A stretch of DNA of 64,000 nucleotides from Tetraselmis striata (GCA_006384855.1 VCJN01001865.1:1-64000); one strand, 5' to 3'. Counted from the first letter of the stretch, positions 1-11,830 are shown. Translations and numbers: made by a program. The notes: generated by a model not told the origin, from the sequence alone.

Positions 1-296
1 CTGGTGCGTTACATTGGGGCAGGCGCTGGGCAGACAATTGGGGCTCGCTTCAGAGCATTGTCTAGTGCCTATGCGGCTGCGCCGCCTCCGCCGCATGCAG
101 ACTCTGCGGGCTCACCAGCACCGCCACCTCAGTCATGCGGCCCTGCATCCCGCAGCCCGCCGCCGCCGCCGTCAGCCAGATCAGAGGTATCCAGAAGCCA
201 GTGCTGGGGTTGTTGCGGCATGACCGCATAGTTTTCAGCGGCTGCCGTCCACAGCTTGTAATGCATCCCTTTCCGCCGATTCCGCTGTATGCGCTG
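1..296. other. Unassigned leading sequence
   Basis: Open frames are present on the plus strand, but their Pro/Ala-rich content follows from the GC-rich base composition. I recognise no domain, repeat or RNA here. Confidence 0.3.
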
Positions 297-735
297 TCTT
301 GGCGCCGCGCTGCCCCGGCCGCCGCGCCTTGGCGCCGCGCTGCCCCGGCCGCCGCGCCTTGGCGCCGCGCTGCCCCGCCGCGCCCGCCGCGCCTTGGCGC
401 CGCGCTGCCCCGGCCGCCGCGCCTTGGCGCCGCGCTGCCCCGGCCGCCGCGCCTTGGCGCCGCGCTGCCCCGGCCGCCGCGCCTTGGCGCCGCGCTGCCC
501 CGGCCGCCGCGCCTTGGCGCCGCGCTGCCCCGGCCGCCGCGCCTTGGCGCCGCGCTGCCCCGGCCGCCGCGCCTTGGCGCCGCGCTGCCCCGGCCGCCGC
601 GCCTTGGCGCCGCGCTGCCCCGGCCGCCGCGCCTTGGCGCCGCGCTGCCCCGGCCGCCGCGCCTTGGCGCCGCGCTGCCCCGGCCGCCGCGCCTTGGCGC
701 CGCGCTGCCCCGGCCGCCGCGCCTTGGCGCCGCGC
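297..735. repeat. 30-bp GC-rich minisatellite, about 14 copies
   Basis: The unit ccttggcgccgcgctgcccc followed by ggccgccgcg repeats almost perfectly, with one shortened unit near 375-400. The period of 30 keeps all frames open, so long low-complexity frames appear on both strands; on the minus strand it reads as a 10-residue Arg-Gln-Gly-Ala repeat. This minus frame continues into the possible gene fragment at 750-1480, so it could be a coding repeat, but tandem GC repeats alone explain the open frame. Confidence 0.9.
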
Positions 736-749
736 GGGGTATTGAGTCC

Positions 750-1480
750 TCCCCTCCCTAGTGAGCGCGTCCACCTGCGCCTTGCGCTCGGGGCCGTCCT
801 CCTCCGTCACCACATTCTGCAACCCCCACCGCGTGACGAACCACGCAGCTCCTTGCATGCGCTTGTACATGTGCCCAAGCACCGCCTGGGGACGCGAAGC
901 TCCTTCTCGGTCATGATCGCCTTCACCCGGGCCTCCTCGAGCAGCGGACCGGCGTTAAGAATGGAAAACGTTTCCATGTGGTGCAAGCAGTCCTCCATGA
1001 CCCAGCCGGACTGCACCGTCACCTTGCCTGACCCTGCAGTCATGGAGGGGAATGCCGTCACGCCCACGCCCACGCCCACGCCCACGCCCGGGGGGGGGGG
1101 GGGGTTACCTTTCAATTCTTGGACACTGCAAACGAAGGGCGCAACCGTCCATACCGTCTTCGCCAACGGGGTCCTCCCCCACGCCCATCACATCGTCCAC
1201 CTTCGAGCCGCCGTCGTCCGAGACCGGCGCCGGCGGGCCGTTTCCGACGGCTGCAGCTACTCCTGCTGCCGCGCTTGTTGCTGCTGTTGCTGTTGCTGCT
1301 GCTGCCGCCCCTGCTGCTGCTGCTTGTGATAAGGCGGCCTTGCGGCGCAACTTAGCCGCACGCTTCAACGAGTGGCTACAGTTCGGGTATTTCCGGAAGT
1401 GCCGCTCTCGCGCCGTCCTTTGCCGTGGCAGTGCTTGCATGTGTACACGCCATCCTTCGACACACTCGCTATCCATCCCT
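750..1480 (-). pseudogene. Possible BED-finger / hAT-like gene fragment
   Basis: On the minus strand, coding-like stretches run from about 1475 down to 750 but change frame. Near 1450 a frame reads YTCKHC, the start of a BED-type zinc finger; a Ser/Ala/Gln-rich run from a CAG-type repeat (about 1270-1325) and an acidic stretch follow. After a G15/C15 tract at 1090-1104 comes a stretch with GWVMEDCLHHMETF (about 1010-960) and, in a shifted frame, WFVTRWGLQNVV (about 850-815). CxxC finger, acidic linker and TRWG-like motif together resemble hAT transposases, but no catalytic residues can be placed. It could instead be an unrelated decayed host gene. The poly-C tract follows a possible donor (gtaacccc). 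Confidence 0.25.
1056..1104. repeat. (CCCACG)n followed by a G15 homopolymer
   Basis: Four to five cacgcc units run straight into fifteen G. It is one of about twenty long G/C homopolymers in the window; another G17 run lies at 1508-1524. Confidence 0.85.
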
Positions 1481-1524
1481 TTGCCGGCATGCCTGCTGCG
1501 CGCGCGCGGGGGGGGGGGGGGGGG

Positions 1525-2044
1525 TTGAGAGTTGGGGTGGATGTAACCCACCACCGGCAGGCAACACAGATGCGAGTGCGCGGCTGTCCGCGCTTGATTC
1601 AACGGTGAGCGGCGGTGACCGTGAGGCGACCCCGTACTTCATGCGCGTGCTGGGGCGTTACACAATCATCAGCAGTTAGGGCGGCTGCATTAAAACGCGC
1701 ACCTACGAACACCACCTACCGCCTACCACCTACCGTACCACCTACATCCGCCCACACCTCCGCCCGTCGTGCCGCACATCGCGGCACACCGCGGGGTCAG
1801 CGGTCAGCGATGTGCGGTCAGCGATGTGCGGCGATGTGTATGAGAGCGTACATCCGCCTGTACTTAGCCCGGGTGCTCCGCGTCGGCGGGCGACACGCGA
1901 GCCCGCGTGCGCATATCAATTTGATGAAATTATGGAAACGAGAAATTCATATAGTGCTTTACAGGTCGCGCGCGATAGTCGTCGCTACTGGGTATGAAAT
2001 CCACGTCCCTCGTCCGTCCCGTATCGTCCCCGTATGTCGTCGTT
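1525..2044. other. Unassigned interval
   Basis: It contains short pyrimidine-rich direct repeats (accacctacc around 1715-1745; gcggtcagcgatgtgcggtc around 1800-1830). No convincing gene or element edge is visible before the DIRS-like fragment. Confidence 0.4.
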
Positions 2045-2890
2045 CGTCACCAATAGGGCACATTTACGTCACATCTGAATCTCACAGTGTTAATCGACAA
2101 CGTCCAATCTGTCCCCCTGGTTACTGTTGGCTTGGCTGCATCAAACTTCTGGGCTGTCACGGCAGCCGAGCAGTCAAAACCTTGGACTGCGGCTACAATG
2201 TCAGACAGGCTGTCTGCAGCCATCAGTCTAGTCAACGCTGCCCCCCCTGCTGGCACTTCCTGGACTTCACACAGTCTTCACAAGGGCGCAGCCTCTGCAG
2301 CGAATGCCATTGGAGTGCCATTGTCCCACATTCGCTACCAAGGCGGTTGAGCCACTAACTCTGACGTCGTTCTGGACTACATCGACCCCAACGTTCTTCC
2401 TTCACCTGGCGCATGGTTCTTCTTTGGACACATCGCCCCCCTCCGCCACTTCCAAGTCCAACAGGACTCCGCAGCGGTGACCTTCCCAGTGCCTCCTTCA
2501 TAACTTGGCGCTACCTCTTCTCCGTCAATCCACCGCTCTCTCCGTTCGCTCAAGACTGGCAAAACCAGACTCAACTTTGAAATGATCTAAACTAGTTTAT
2601 GGGTTTCCCTCCTTGACCTAATCGCTTTTAGCTAGTGGTACGGGAACTAGGCATCTGTTGTTGCGCCCTTTTTCGGGTGAAGCACGAGTAGACATAAAAG
2701 CAGCCAGAACAGCTGAGCCTGCCATCTGCCAGTTTTCGCTGCGTTCCACGCAGCGCCCTCCCTGACTCCGTTTTCCCTCCACGCTTTCGCTAAACCATCC
2801 TGCCAATTTCGGCTCTTGACCGTATAAAATAGCCTGCGCGACCTTTTTGGCAAAACCAGACTCAACTTTGAAACCGGACAGACGGCCTAG
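2045..2890 (+). mobile_element. DIRS/Ngaro-like tyrosine-recombinase element, 3' part (copy A)
   Basis: The first half matches the C-terminal part of the tyrosine recombinase of the better kept copy at 32345-35640. The second half matches that element's terminal region, including the segment with aaactagtttatggg, gtggtacgggaactaggc and tagacataaaagcagcc. The line ggcaaaaccagactcaactt occurs twice (about 2555 and 2850), as expected of split direct repeats. It is a broken, 5'-lacking copy, clearly diverged from the other two and so of moderate age. Confidence 0.65.
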
Positions 2891-2899
2891 GCGAGCTGG

Positions 2900-4429
2900 G
2901 ACCAGCCCGCCTATCCGCACGTTGGCCCATTTTTCAGGTCCTCATTCAATTCGCGACGTAGCCCGGCACTGAATACCCGCGCGCCTTATTCGGGCGAGGC
3001 TACTACGGGTAGTAGCGACTGACTACTCAGCGCCATCGTTCCTCGTCTTCGCGTCGTCATCGGATATCCGATCGCGGATGACAAGCATCAGGTTACTCGC
3101 CTGCGATTAAACGCGTTTTAATACGCTGTGTACAGGACATACTGTAGTCGCTACTCCCAGGAGTCCCAGCAGTAGGCCAGCAGGTACAAGTACAAGGTAC
3201 CGACATTACAGTGTGCGCTATCATAATCTTATGGCGACTATTATATAACGATTAATCCTCATGCTTGCTTGATGCTACCGGTAGCATTTTCAGCACGCGC
3301 GCCGCTCGCTACGAGTACCAAATACGAGTACTACTGTGCTGGCTGGCCTCGCGCGCGTACCAGTACTACTACCAGTACGCGAGTATTTAAAATTAAAAGC
3401 ATAGTCATCCACTCATCCTAGGGTCGTGTACTGGTGTGAATTACAAAATAAAGGGCAGCAATACAAATCCACCTTCTGCTAAATAAAATAGTACATACCC
3501 TGTACTACCGTACCCGTAAAAGATCGTCAACACAGCAATCCGCCTGAAGGCGGCCCGCATCCGATACGATATGCACACGACAACTGCACGTCGTCGTGTA
3601 CTGGTACCAGTACTGCTGGTACCTGTACGGTACCAGCAGTAATCCACTATAGATCCTTACTGGTACCGGTCGTTTACTTTGGAACATTTTATATTAATTA
3701 CATTATGATGTTAGATTCGGATTATCGGCCGCAATATAATAACCCGCAGCTGCGCCGCAGGCCGCTCGGGCGGATCTGCGCCGGGCGGCGGCGGAATTTC
3801 TCGTGTTGCTGCCATCGGTTGACGTCAGCCCTTCCCGGTTTCCCGGGCTCACAGCATCAAGGACCAACAACAGCTCTACCAACCTGCCGTCACCGACGTC
3901 CACTTCCGTCTGGAAAAGATCATAGGATCTCACTGCTTCCGTGCGCGCAATTCGACCCAGCGTCTCGTATACATACCTGAAGTCGCGTCGCTGAAGCCGA
4001 CCCGCCCTCCCTCAGCCCCTTCCCGAGAGTTTTCCAGGCAATAATGGTGCGTGGCGAGAGCAAACCGAGGTGGAGCTCAAGAACGAGCATCATCGCAAGG
4101 ATCACGAGAAGTACCTCAAGTCTAAGAACGAAAGGCTTGAAAGGCACTCCGGTAGGTGTGCTTCGCGTCTCGAAGCGCCGTTTTGATCGGCCAGCGTCTG
4201 CATTCCATTCGCCCTGTCGGCAGCTTCGGCGCCGACGCTGACGATACGAGACTGGCTGACGTGTGCTTTATTGATCTCCGCACGCAGGCTCCGGAAGGAT
4301 GGCGCCCGAAGAAGGGCGGCTGCGGCGGAAAGGGCACCTGGGGAAGGTGAGGCAGCACGCCGATACACGCCCCGAAAAGCTATCACTGCCGGCTCGCAAA
4401 CCCTGCTACCCTGCCGTCCGCTTTTCCTG
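2900..4429. other. AT-richer intergenic stretch with many GTAC motifs
   Basis: From 3100 to 3700 the sequence is rich in gtac/ggtacc motifs and short palindromes. The frame at about 4050-4180 (plus) encodes a charged, coiled-coil-like stretch (KNEHHRKDHEKYLKSKNERL) but ends quickly. I see no recognisable gene. Confidence 0.4.
3613..3639. repeat. Perfect 11-bp inverted repeat (hairpin)
   Basis: ctgctggtacc and ggtaccagcag are exact reverse complements separated by five bases. It lies in a cluster of ggtacc motifs. Function unknown. Confidence 0.7.
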
Positions 4430-4924
4430 GTAGTTGTTTAACGAGACGCAAAGTAAGATGCCCCAGACGCGTGCGATCACACCCGTGCGCTCATTGCCGC
4501 ATCCAAACGTACCCAAACCTGCACTACCCAATCCTCGACGAGTCCGCGACCCGGGTGGTCAGGGGCTCACGTATGTGATACCCGTCCCGTTTCGGCAGTG
4601 TCGACGACGACATCAGGGAGTACACCCACTGACGAGTCACGGATAAGGCGCCTGCAAAGCGATACCGCACCCACTTTTCCTTGTGGTTGTTTAACGAGAC
4701 GTTAATTAAGATACCCCAGACGCGTGCGATCACCCTTGCGCTCAATGCCGCATCCGAACGTACCCAAACCTGCACTACCCAATCCTCGACGATTCGCGAC
4801 CCGGGCGGCCAGGGGCTCACGTATGTGGTACCCGTCCCGTTTCGGCAGTGTCGACGACGACATCAGGGAGTATACCCACTGACGAAGCACGGATAAGGCG
4901 CCTGCACAGCGATACCGCAAGACC
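4430..4924. repeat. Tandem duplication, two units of about 250 bp
   Basis: The segment starting ttgtttaacgagacg at about 4434 is repeated from about 4686, with shared blocks cccagacgcgtgcgatcac, ccaatcctcgacga and gtttcggcagtgtcgacgac. The copies differ by scattered substitutions and one small length change. In both, a plus frame reads RDPGGQGLTYV.PVPFRQCRRR, but no protein family is recognisable. Confidence 0.85.
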
Positions 4925-6253
4925 TCCCTTGGCGAGTAGGTTCTTGGCGTCGTCTACCTGGCTGCGCTTACCGCGTGCTGTGTAAGAAGAATGTAGACGC
5001 CCCATGTGCCTCTTCTGTAATATGTCAGAAGCAATGTAAGCTGTTAATAGAAACCACCCCGGGCTTATGTGCTTTTTCCGCGCGCTGTGAACTTGTAAAT
5101 GACAAAGGCGCGTGTATCAGTGTATGCGTGTTCCATTTAGGAGCTTTGCCAGCTAACATCTAATGTGCATGGAGTCTGTTTCGATCATTCATTGTATGTA
5201 TTTCAACTGATTCATGTGACATTGTAGACTAAATCTCGCTCCAGGGGTGTACCTACTTTTCACTGCACATATGTTTTTTCTCCATCAATGCGCCCACCAT
5301 TAATTTCACAATCGAGACTGCTACATGCATTTCTCGCAACATCAAAACGGAATTGGCCCAAAAATACGAACAAAAGGAGTTCCCCAATCTCCTCATTGTG
5401 GCAGGTCATCACACAGGACAACCCTCTTCAGATGACAAGGAATTGTGGCAAGTCCTTTGAATCGAAGATTGTGCCTGTCTCATACACACATTATGCTTTG
5501 TAGCGTTTAATTGGTCCCAGAGCCGGGCGTGTTTGACATGCTATTAGACCATGCAAAGGTGTGACATGTAGCCTGCCCTATAATAATAGACACCGTCTTA
5601 CTAATGACAGGTACTTACAAGTCACCGTGTGCTGGAAAAAAACATTACCATGAGTTTTGACATTGTTACTTTACAGTTCGGTGTGAAATGGCTGTAATAT
5701 ATTACTGCCAAGGCGTTGGATTATCGTGGATATGTGCAATAACAAACTGTTTTCAAGCACCACTTATTTCACTGTCTTCTACCGTACGGGTATGCACGCA
5801 TGCTGGCCTTGCTATTCCGACCCCGCTCTATTGATTGGCCGAGCCGCCATAATGGCTGACCCAGCCAGGGAAGTCGGTAGAATAGGTTGGCGGAGCACCA
5901 TAAAGCACTAGTACTGTCTCTCCGCCTATACATCGCTGTAATCCCTCATGATACGTTGCAGATAGTATCCGGATCTCTGAGTCGCCTGTCTCCACTTGTG
6001 TGCATTTAGGCAAACAACAGCTGCGGCTGTGAGTGTCCTCCTTCCATGGGTTGGATTGTCCTTTATTCGTATCGTACAATGTAATATTCACATGTGAAGG
6101 ACACTCCTTTCAATTTCCTTGATCTTCGCTGTGCAGGCACCTGAGAATTCTCCTGGGTCAACCAGGCCAAAAGCTATATTTCATTTACAACATCAGGCAT
6201 GTCGCTACATATGAAGTTCACACTGTATTTCCTGTGCCTCTGTGGGGGTTTCA
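4925..6253. other. Intergenic region downstream of the YeeE-like gene
   Basis: Base composition is more balanced and no frame longer than about 105 codons looks coding. A TGTAA motif on the minus strand (plus ttaca near 6185) lies about 65 bp past the stop of the minus-strand gene at 6254 and could be its polyadenylation signal, as used in green algae; that is inference. Confidence 0.4.
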
Positions 6254-8152
6254 TCACGCCTGCGCAGGCTTCTTCCAGATTGCTTGTCCAAAGGAGGAGC
6301 TTTCAAGCGCAAAGCCGGCGAGCATAGAGGCCATAAAGGCAATGTACAGTGGGCTGAGGGGGTTGGCCGCCAGGTTTGCAGATGGCGGGGCCAGGGCACA
6401 AGCCGCCCACACCCCAGCCGGTACCAAAGAGCACCCCGCCAAGAAGCAGCTTGGGATCAATCGCACTGCTTCTTGGGCATCTGATATTCCAGGGCACAGA
6501 CGGGCTTTGCGGGAAACACCTATCACCAAGGTTCAGAGGGTCTCAGAGTGAGGTAGCGATTGCGTCCAAGCACCAGTTGAGGGGGTGCTCGGGCGGACAC
6601 GCCGGGGGTGAAGAAAGACACACAGTCCACAGAATGCAGTGCTTGATGGAAGAGTCAGTGCCTACTTGGCACATTCTGGGACTTCTCATAACAAGTATGC
6701 GGAGGAGGGCCAGGCCATTATCCATACCTTTTTGCGGATGATGGCCTGAAATACAGGTAAGTTGACAAGGATGGCCCCCGCCATGACAAACATGAGTGTG
6801 GGATCGAAGCACTTGTCTGTGACAGCCAGGAAACTGGCAACCTGGGAGTCAAGGGCGATCCGGGCGGCAAAACGTAAGCGGGTCCAGGATGATGGAAAGA
6901 CAGCTGGAGCGCACATTTAGTCCTCCTCTACTTTACAGTTAGGCTTTGTGCACACCTTCGTGCTCTTTGTCATGCCTGCGTATGCAAGCCCCCAAGCAAA
7001 GAGGGCACCCGAGGTTTGCCTCGGTCGCTAGACCCACAGCCTTGTTGGCCGTACCACTGAGCCTGCATATTTCATTAGCGCATGCACCAACTAAATGAGA
7101 GCATTGCTGGTCGGACTCTCAACCTCATCAATCGTGAATCACAAGGGCATACATGTGCGCAGGAGGAAGTAAATTTCTCAGAATCGAGCCTTACTTGGAA
7201 CCAGCAAACCAGGAAGCCAGTCCTACGAGCACAGAGCCCCAACAGAACGACCAAGACCCTGCAGCAGCGGATTTCTATGAAGTAAGTATGGCGCGGTGGC
7301 TAGTGCAACTCTACATCGGTACTGCAAACGTGGCGATATGCGGGACACCGGCTCACCTGCATGAGAACGTCAGGAGGGGGCACGCTGACAGCGAGCGAAG
7401 TTGGGAGGCCGGGCCAATGCCAAGCGCAGAGGTCACCCCCGATATTGAGGCCGACACAGCACCAGCAGCCATGAATGTGCCGCTAACATGTGCAATTCAG
7501 TAGGCACAGCTTCAGTTGGATGTGTGCATCCTCAGGAGACAGGGTGTACAGGCAGAGGAGGCGGGGGGGGGGGGGAGCAGGAAACCAGGAGATGGAGTTA
7601 ATCGATCGGAGGGCTCACGTGTACACCATACTCCGAGGGGAGAGGCGCGAGTTGCCGCAGATACCGTGGCCAGACGTGCAGCCATTGCCATGGATGAGCC
7701 CACACCAACAAGAAGGCCAGCGGCGATGGCACGGCTCACCTGCAGTCGACCAGGAAAAAAAAAGAATGCACACGACTTTTGTCAGGCGGGAGATTCAGGC
7801 CAGCAGCTTAAATGTAACATGGAAATCGGAAGCGGAGGGGAGGCAATAAGTTGTGGCAGCAAGCGGAAGGTACCACCACATCGGAAGCTGCTCACCGGAA
7901 AGCTGTCGGGTAGGGGTACCAGAGCGCCAGGGATCATGTTGGTAGCAACAATTGAGCCTGCGGCCATGCCTCCTAGGAACACGTAGCGCCACGGCGAGTG
8001 GTCGCCCTGCACGAGTCCTCGAAGAATACCTAACGAGTTGCCAATGAGTGCAAATATCAGGGGCGGTCGATGAACAGGTGAGACTGGAGAAAGCTTCGTT
8101 AAGTTTGCAGCCAAGGAAAAACGTCTCGTCTCTCTCTCCCTCTGGCTCTGTG

Positions 8153-8191
<39 letters not shown>

Positions 8192-8396
8192 CTTATGCTG
8201 CTGCGACCTCGCCGCAGGCGACGCACGCGACATGCTTGAGCGCAAATAAGCAGGAGCCTATGATGCTACATACCAGAGTGGCCAAGGATGCGGCCGACGA
8301 TAGTCATGCGGTTTGCCGTGGCGACGCCCAGCGTGGCGCCCCGATGGTCGCCTCAAGCGGCGTGAACGCCGCGGCAGCAGCTGCAGCGCCGGCCAT
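6254..8396 (-). pseudogene. YeeE/YedE-family sulfur-compound transporter, decayed or indel-bearing
   Basis: Eight exons with GT-AG borders: about 8396-8274, 8083-7896, 7739-7619, 7482-7357, 7262-7190, 7062-6956, 6841-6728 and 6480-6254. The family consists of membrane proteins importing thiosulfate or related sulfur compounds. Visible landmarks in order are FTPLEATIG and NRMTIVGRILGHSG, ALIGNSLGILRGLVQGD, the cysteine motif [31 protein letters not shown] joined to VASFL, DPTLMFVMAGAIL, then DPKLLLGGVLFGTGWGVGG with the second cysteine motif GLCPGP. Both halves of the family are thus covered. In at least four exons (1, 3, 6 and 8) the conserved sequence continues in another frame, so either the gene is dead or the consensus has single-base errors; the splice sites are all still good. 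The start at 8396 is the first ATG before the conserved block. A eukaryotic copy suggests old bacterial ancestry. Confidence 0.72.
8155..8188. repeat. (TC)n microsatellite in intron 1 of the YeeE-like gene
   Basis: About 16 tc units lie between exons 1 and 2 of the minus-strand gene, where they read as GA on the sense strand. Confidence 0.9.
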
Positions 8397-8775
8397 TGTG
8401 TCCGAGCGCGATGAGCGGAGGGGCTGGCGACTGTTCCGTGACTGTACGCAAAGCGCCTGGCAGCCACCCTTTTCGCTCGACCTATCGACAGGTACTCTCG
8501 GACGGACTGACAAATAACAATGAGTTCAGTAGCCTGTTGGTAATGGGCGTTGTGCTGCGCTAGTCGTCCTGTCGGCCTACTAGTTGCTCAGCGTCGTAAT
8601 CTGCGGGCTTGGCCGCCGGAAGATGACGCACACTGATGATCCGCCGTGCATCACGGCGGCAGCGAAGCAGCAACAACAAGATGCTGTGCAAGGCGGGTAC
8701 GTATTCACCAGTCTATTAAGAGGGTATAATATTAAGGGGGTAATTATATTAAGGGGGTATAAGGCATGTGGTCGC
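8397..8775. other. Upstream flank of the YeeE-like gene
   Basis: This should hold the promoter and 5' UTR of the minus-strand gene. No clear TATA box is seen. Near 8715-8760 three units of attaaggggg(t) stand in tandem. Confidence 0.35.
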
Positions 8776-8909
8776 TTTTCTTCCCGCCCCCGGGACAGGA
8801 CTGGCACCAGTGAAACCCTTGCAGCGCGTCTCTACGGCGGCCTTTCAATGACAAATTGCTTGCTGGGCAGCAATCCAGTCACGGAAAGCCATGATGACGC
8901 GACGCTCCG
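8776..8909 (-). mobile_element. SINE-like repeat sharing the 3' end of LINE-2 (copy 1)
   Basis: Read on the minus strand, it starts ggagcgtcgc, carries gcaagggtttcactggtgcc and gtcctgtcccgggggcg, and ends in an A-rich tail (gggaagaaaa). It matches the last ~110 bp of LINE-2 at 45990-46100 and the isolated copy at 43343-43450, with one internal expansion. No clean target-site duplication is visible, so it is probably older than the 43-kb copy. Confidence 0.7.
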
Positions 8910-10934
8910 AAATTGCATGACGGTATTAAGATGGAAGTTAGGCAATTAGAATAGAAATAGACCGGGATACAATAGACAATTTATTGATAATTTGCCTTTT
9001 CTGAAAAGAAAACTGCCAGATACACCTGGCCAGTGTCGCGGGGCGAACTTTTACATCTGGCCAGTGAGATTTGGGGGAAGGGGGGGGGGGGGGTGAGATT
9101 CGTTGATAGCCGGCCAATTCTTTGTAGCTAGTACTTAATGGGCACTTCGCGGCCGCACCCGTATATTCCCGCCGTTGATTGTGCGGCGTGCGTGCGCACC
9201 GGCGCAAGCTACAGTTATGCATGCACAACGGACCTCTTAATATCTCACTTCGGCGACAACCACCCACCCAGCAACGCCGCCGCACGCGCTTGACTAGCAA
9301 TGAAGCTAGCGCGGGCACGATGGGTGCTTAAACCTCTCAAGATGATGTTTCGGTGAAAGTGGGCGTGGCATGGGATGGCATGCCGCTATAGGCGGTAGAC
9401 CCCAGCCAAATATACCCCCTAGAGGCGGGGTGGCTGCGTAGCCACACGTGTTACGAATTGCTGGATATGTCGTAAGAGAGCTAGACCCGCATTAATCGTT
9501 TGAGCTCATGGACAGAGCGACCATGTTATGGTAGTCATAGCTAGATTACGAGGACTACGTCACATGGTCTGGGCGGAAGAAACGGCGGCCCGTGCGCAGT
9601 GCATGAGCGAATCGCATGCCGTTGCACACAACGTGGGCTGTGATGGAGGAAATTCCGACCATGCACTTGATGTTCGACTTATCCGTGCACGAGGTTCGCC
9701 GCGCGCACGTTGTAGTGGACCCCTTCCAGACTTTGAGGGATGCACAATCCACCTGAAACCTGCACTACCCGTCTCCGAGGGATTCGCCTCCATGTGCGTT
9801 AAGGACAAGCTGCACAACATATTTCTGGACTTGTTAGGTGAGGAGAAGGCTGGGTGGCCACGGGCATGATTGTGCTGCTAACGAGGTAAAAACCTTTGCC
9901 ATGCACATAACGGCCGCGCTCTTCCCTCTATCTAACCACATGTTCGAGAGGGTTTCCGACAAGAAAAAGGCAGTCAAGATATATAGGCGCGAATATACCC
10001 CACCTTGCTTCCCAATCCCGGCTCGCTCTACCTATGCATGCGCGCTTGCTTGCATATCCACGTCGCGTTAACTAGCATACATAAAGTTGCGTTCGTTTCG
10101 CCGCGGTTCCAAAAATGATTCAGTCTCGGGATAAGTGGGCTAATGTGGGGACCCATATGGTGGCATCATCGACAAGGAACTATCAACTGTGTTCAAGACG
10201 CGGTTGCCTGTGTGCCGGACAGGCTTATAGAAAACAATGAGATGTATCGAATCAGAAAGAGTTACAAAAAGCATAATGGCAAACAAAGATTACATGCCAC
10301 GGAGCTAGATAGAAGAATCATGGAAAAAGCGGCCAACTGTCAAGCAGCCAACCAGCATCCGCCGTTTACAACTAAAGCGTGATAGCTTGGCAGGTAGCGT
10401 GGTGAACATCATATGCATGGGTATGCTACGACGTAATTGCAATTGTAATATTGTTGTTTGTGCTCCCATTGATGCACATACTCACATGCTTGCAAGGACA
10501 TGCCAACATGTACCGTCTTGCTGCTGCGCCATCTAGAGGCACCTAGGGAAGTTTTTTGTGCCTTTTGTGCCTGATCACAGTACTTAGTGCGGTACATGGG
10601 TGGGCTACAAACAAACTGGAGGGAGGTCAAATCAGAGGGGGGGGGGGGGGGGGCTTCCTAACACATGGACCCAAATCTCACTGGCCGTAGTCGTATATAA
10701 TTGCGAATCGATTTCGGATAGCACAAATGGCATTTTCGTATTGGGTATTGCCCATATATATTACGGAAAACACATTTTTCAGATTATATAGAGTTACATG
10801 AATGCGTACCGATGCACAACGACCAAATTACATTTTTTTCTCATCAGCCAATCGATGATAATTGTCATCAACGATTACCTAGGTCGTAATCTGCTTGGTA
10901 CTCATTCTAGTGGTCTTTTATTATCGGAACTTGT
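8910..10934. other. Intergenic region with G-runs
   Basis: No frame looks convincingly coding; the longest (9528-9869 plus, 113 codons) has no recognisable domain. Homopolymers of 14 G (9080-9093) and 17 G (10637-10653) occur. A cctgcactaccc motif near 9760 also occurs in the 4.4-4.9 kb tandem units, perhaps by chance. Confidence 0.4.
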
Positions 10935-11378
10935 TTATTACTAGTAGTTGGGGTATCCTCTGAAATTGCTTGTCTGCTTATTAGCATGCATGCGCGGGGC
11001 GGCACCACTACGGTGCTAGTATGTCCACGTCGCGTGTTCGTGCCGCCCAAGGAGCTGCATCGACCCAACAGCCCCTCGGCATTTTGCTGCATCGACGACC
11101 CGGTAATCCCTCGGCAATTTCATGGTCCGGCGGAAGTTGCCGTATGCATGTACGGCACCACCCCTCACGCCGTTCATGACGCAGCCACCCCCCGTAGCGC
11201 TGCTCCCGCATGATGATGCTTCGTCGTGTGCTTAAAGAAACATGGGGCTTGTCTGTCCCCATAATTATTTCTTTGTCGCGGCGAACCCATCATGGGGTCG
11301 CGCCGCGAAAAAGCTCGTGTTTTCGTGACATGCAATTAAGGTTTTTGGTGTACAAGCCACTCAAAAGTGATGCCCACT
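10935..11378 (+). repeat. Interspersed repeat family A, copy 1
   Basis: It shares order and sequence with 16999-17385 and 19374-19692. Landmarks are tactagtagttggggt at the left, gaggagctgcatcgac-like blocks, gcttaaa..aacatggggct, tttgtcgcggcg facing a reverse-complementary cgcgccgcga, then gtgacatgcaat and aagccactca..agtgatgccc at the right. It is the most diverged of the three. No coding frame is conserved among the copies, so it looks like a non-autonomous repeat. Confidence 0.75.
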
Positions 11379-11486
11379 CAGGTTAGGCCGAGTTGGGGTT
11401 GTGTCGGATGAATTGCGTCACGTAGGCGGGTGACCTGCGCCTTGGGAGCGTAAAATGTTTTGAAAACATTTCCTTTTCTACTCGCG

Positions 11487-11487
<1 letters not shown>

Positions 11488-11537
<50 letters not shown>
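11488..11537. repeat. (AT)n microsatellite
   Basis: About 25 uninterrupted AT units. Confidence 0.95.
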
Positions 11538-11538
<1 letters not shown>

Positions 11539-11639
11539 TGACAATGACGGGATCATGGCGTCTTGTTGATCCTATGTTGAGGATCGGTGATGAGCGACTG
11601 TGAATAATTATATAGAGGTATCATTGCCTAAATCAACTC

Positions 11640-11830
11640 TAGTGCACAAATAGTTTGGGCATAATTTACTGGTGCACCAATATTTAATCGTAAAATGTAA
11701 TGGTGCACCGATATTCAGCTGAGGGAAGTTACCCGCGCATTGGTATTTAGGCGGTGGGAGTTTTTGATGCACCGACATTTAGGTGCACGACTTTACAGGT
11801 GAACCAATATTAGGGGGGGGGGGGGGGTGA
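11640..11830. repeat. Degenerate short tandem repeats built on ggtgcaccgatatt
   Basis: Variants of ggtgcacc(g/a)atatt recur at irregular spacing of about 30-50 bp, ending in a G15 run. This resembles the decayed end of a transposon or a degenerate minisatellite. Confidence 0.5.

Noticed and set aside
6254-8396. Programmed ribosomal frameshifting in the YeeE-like gene
   Set aside because: The breaks go in different directions, lie in several exons and have no shared slippery site; decay or sequence error is simpler.
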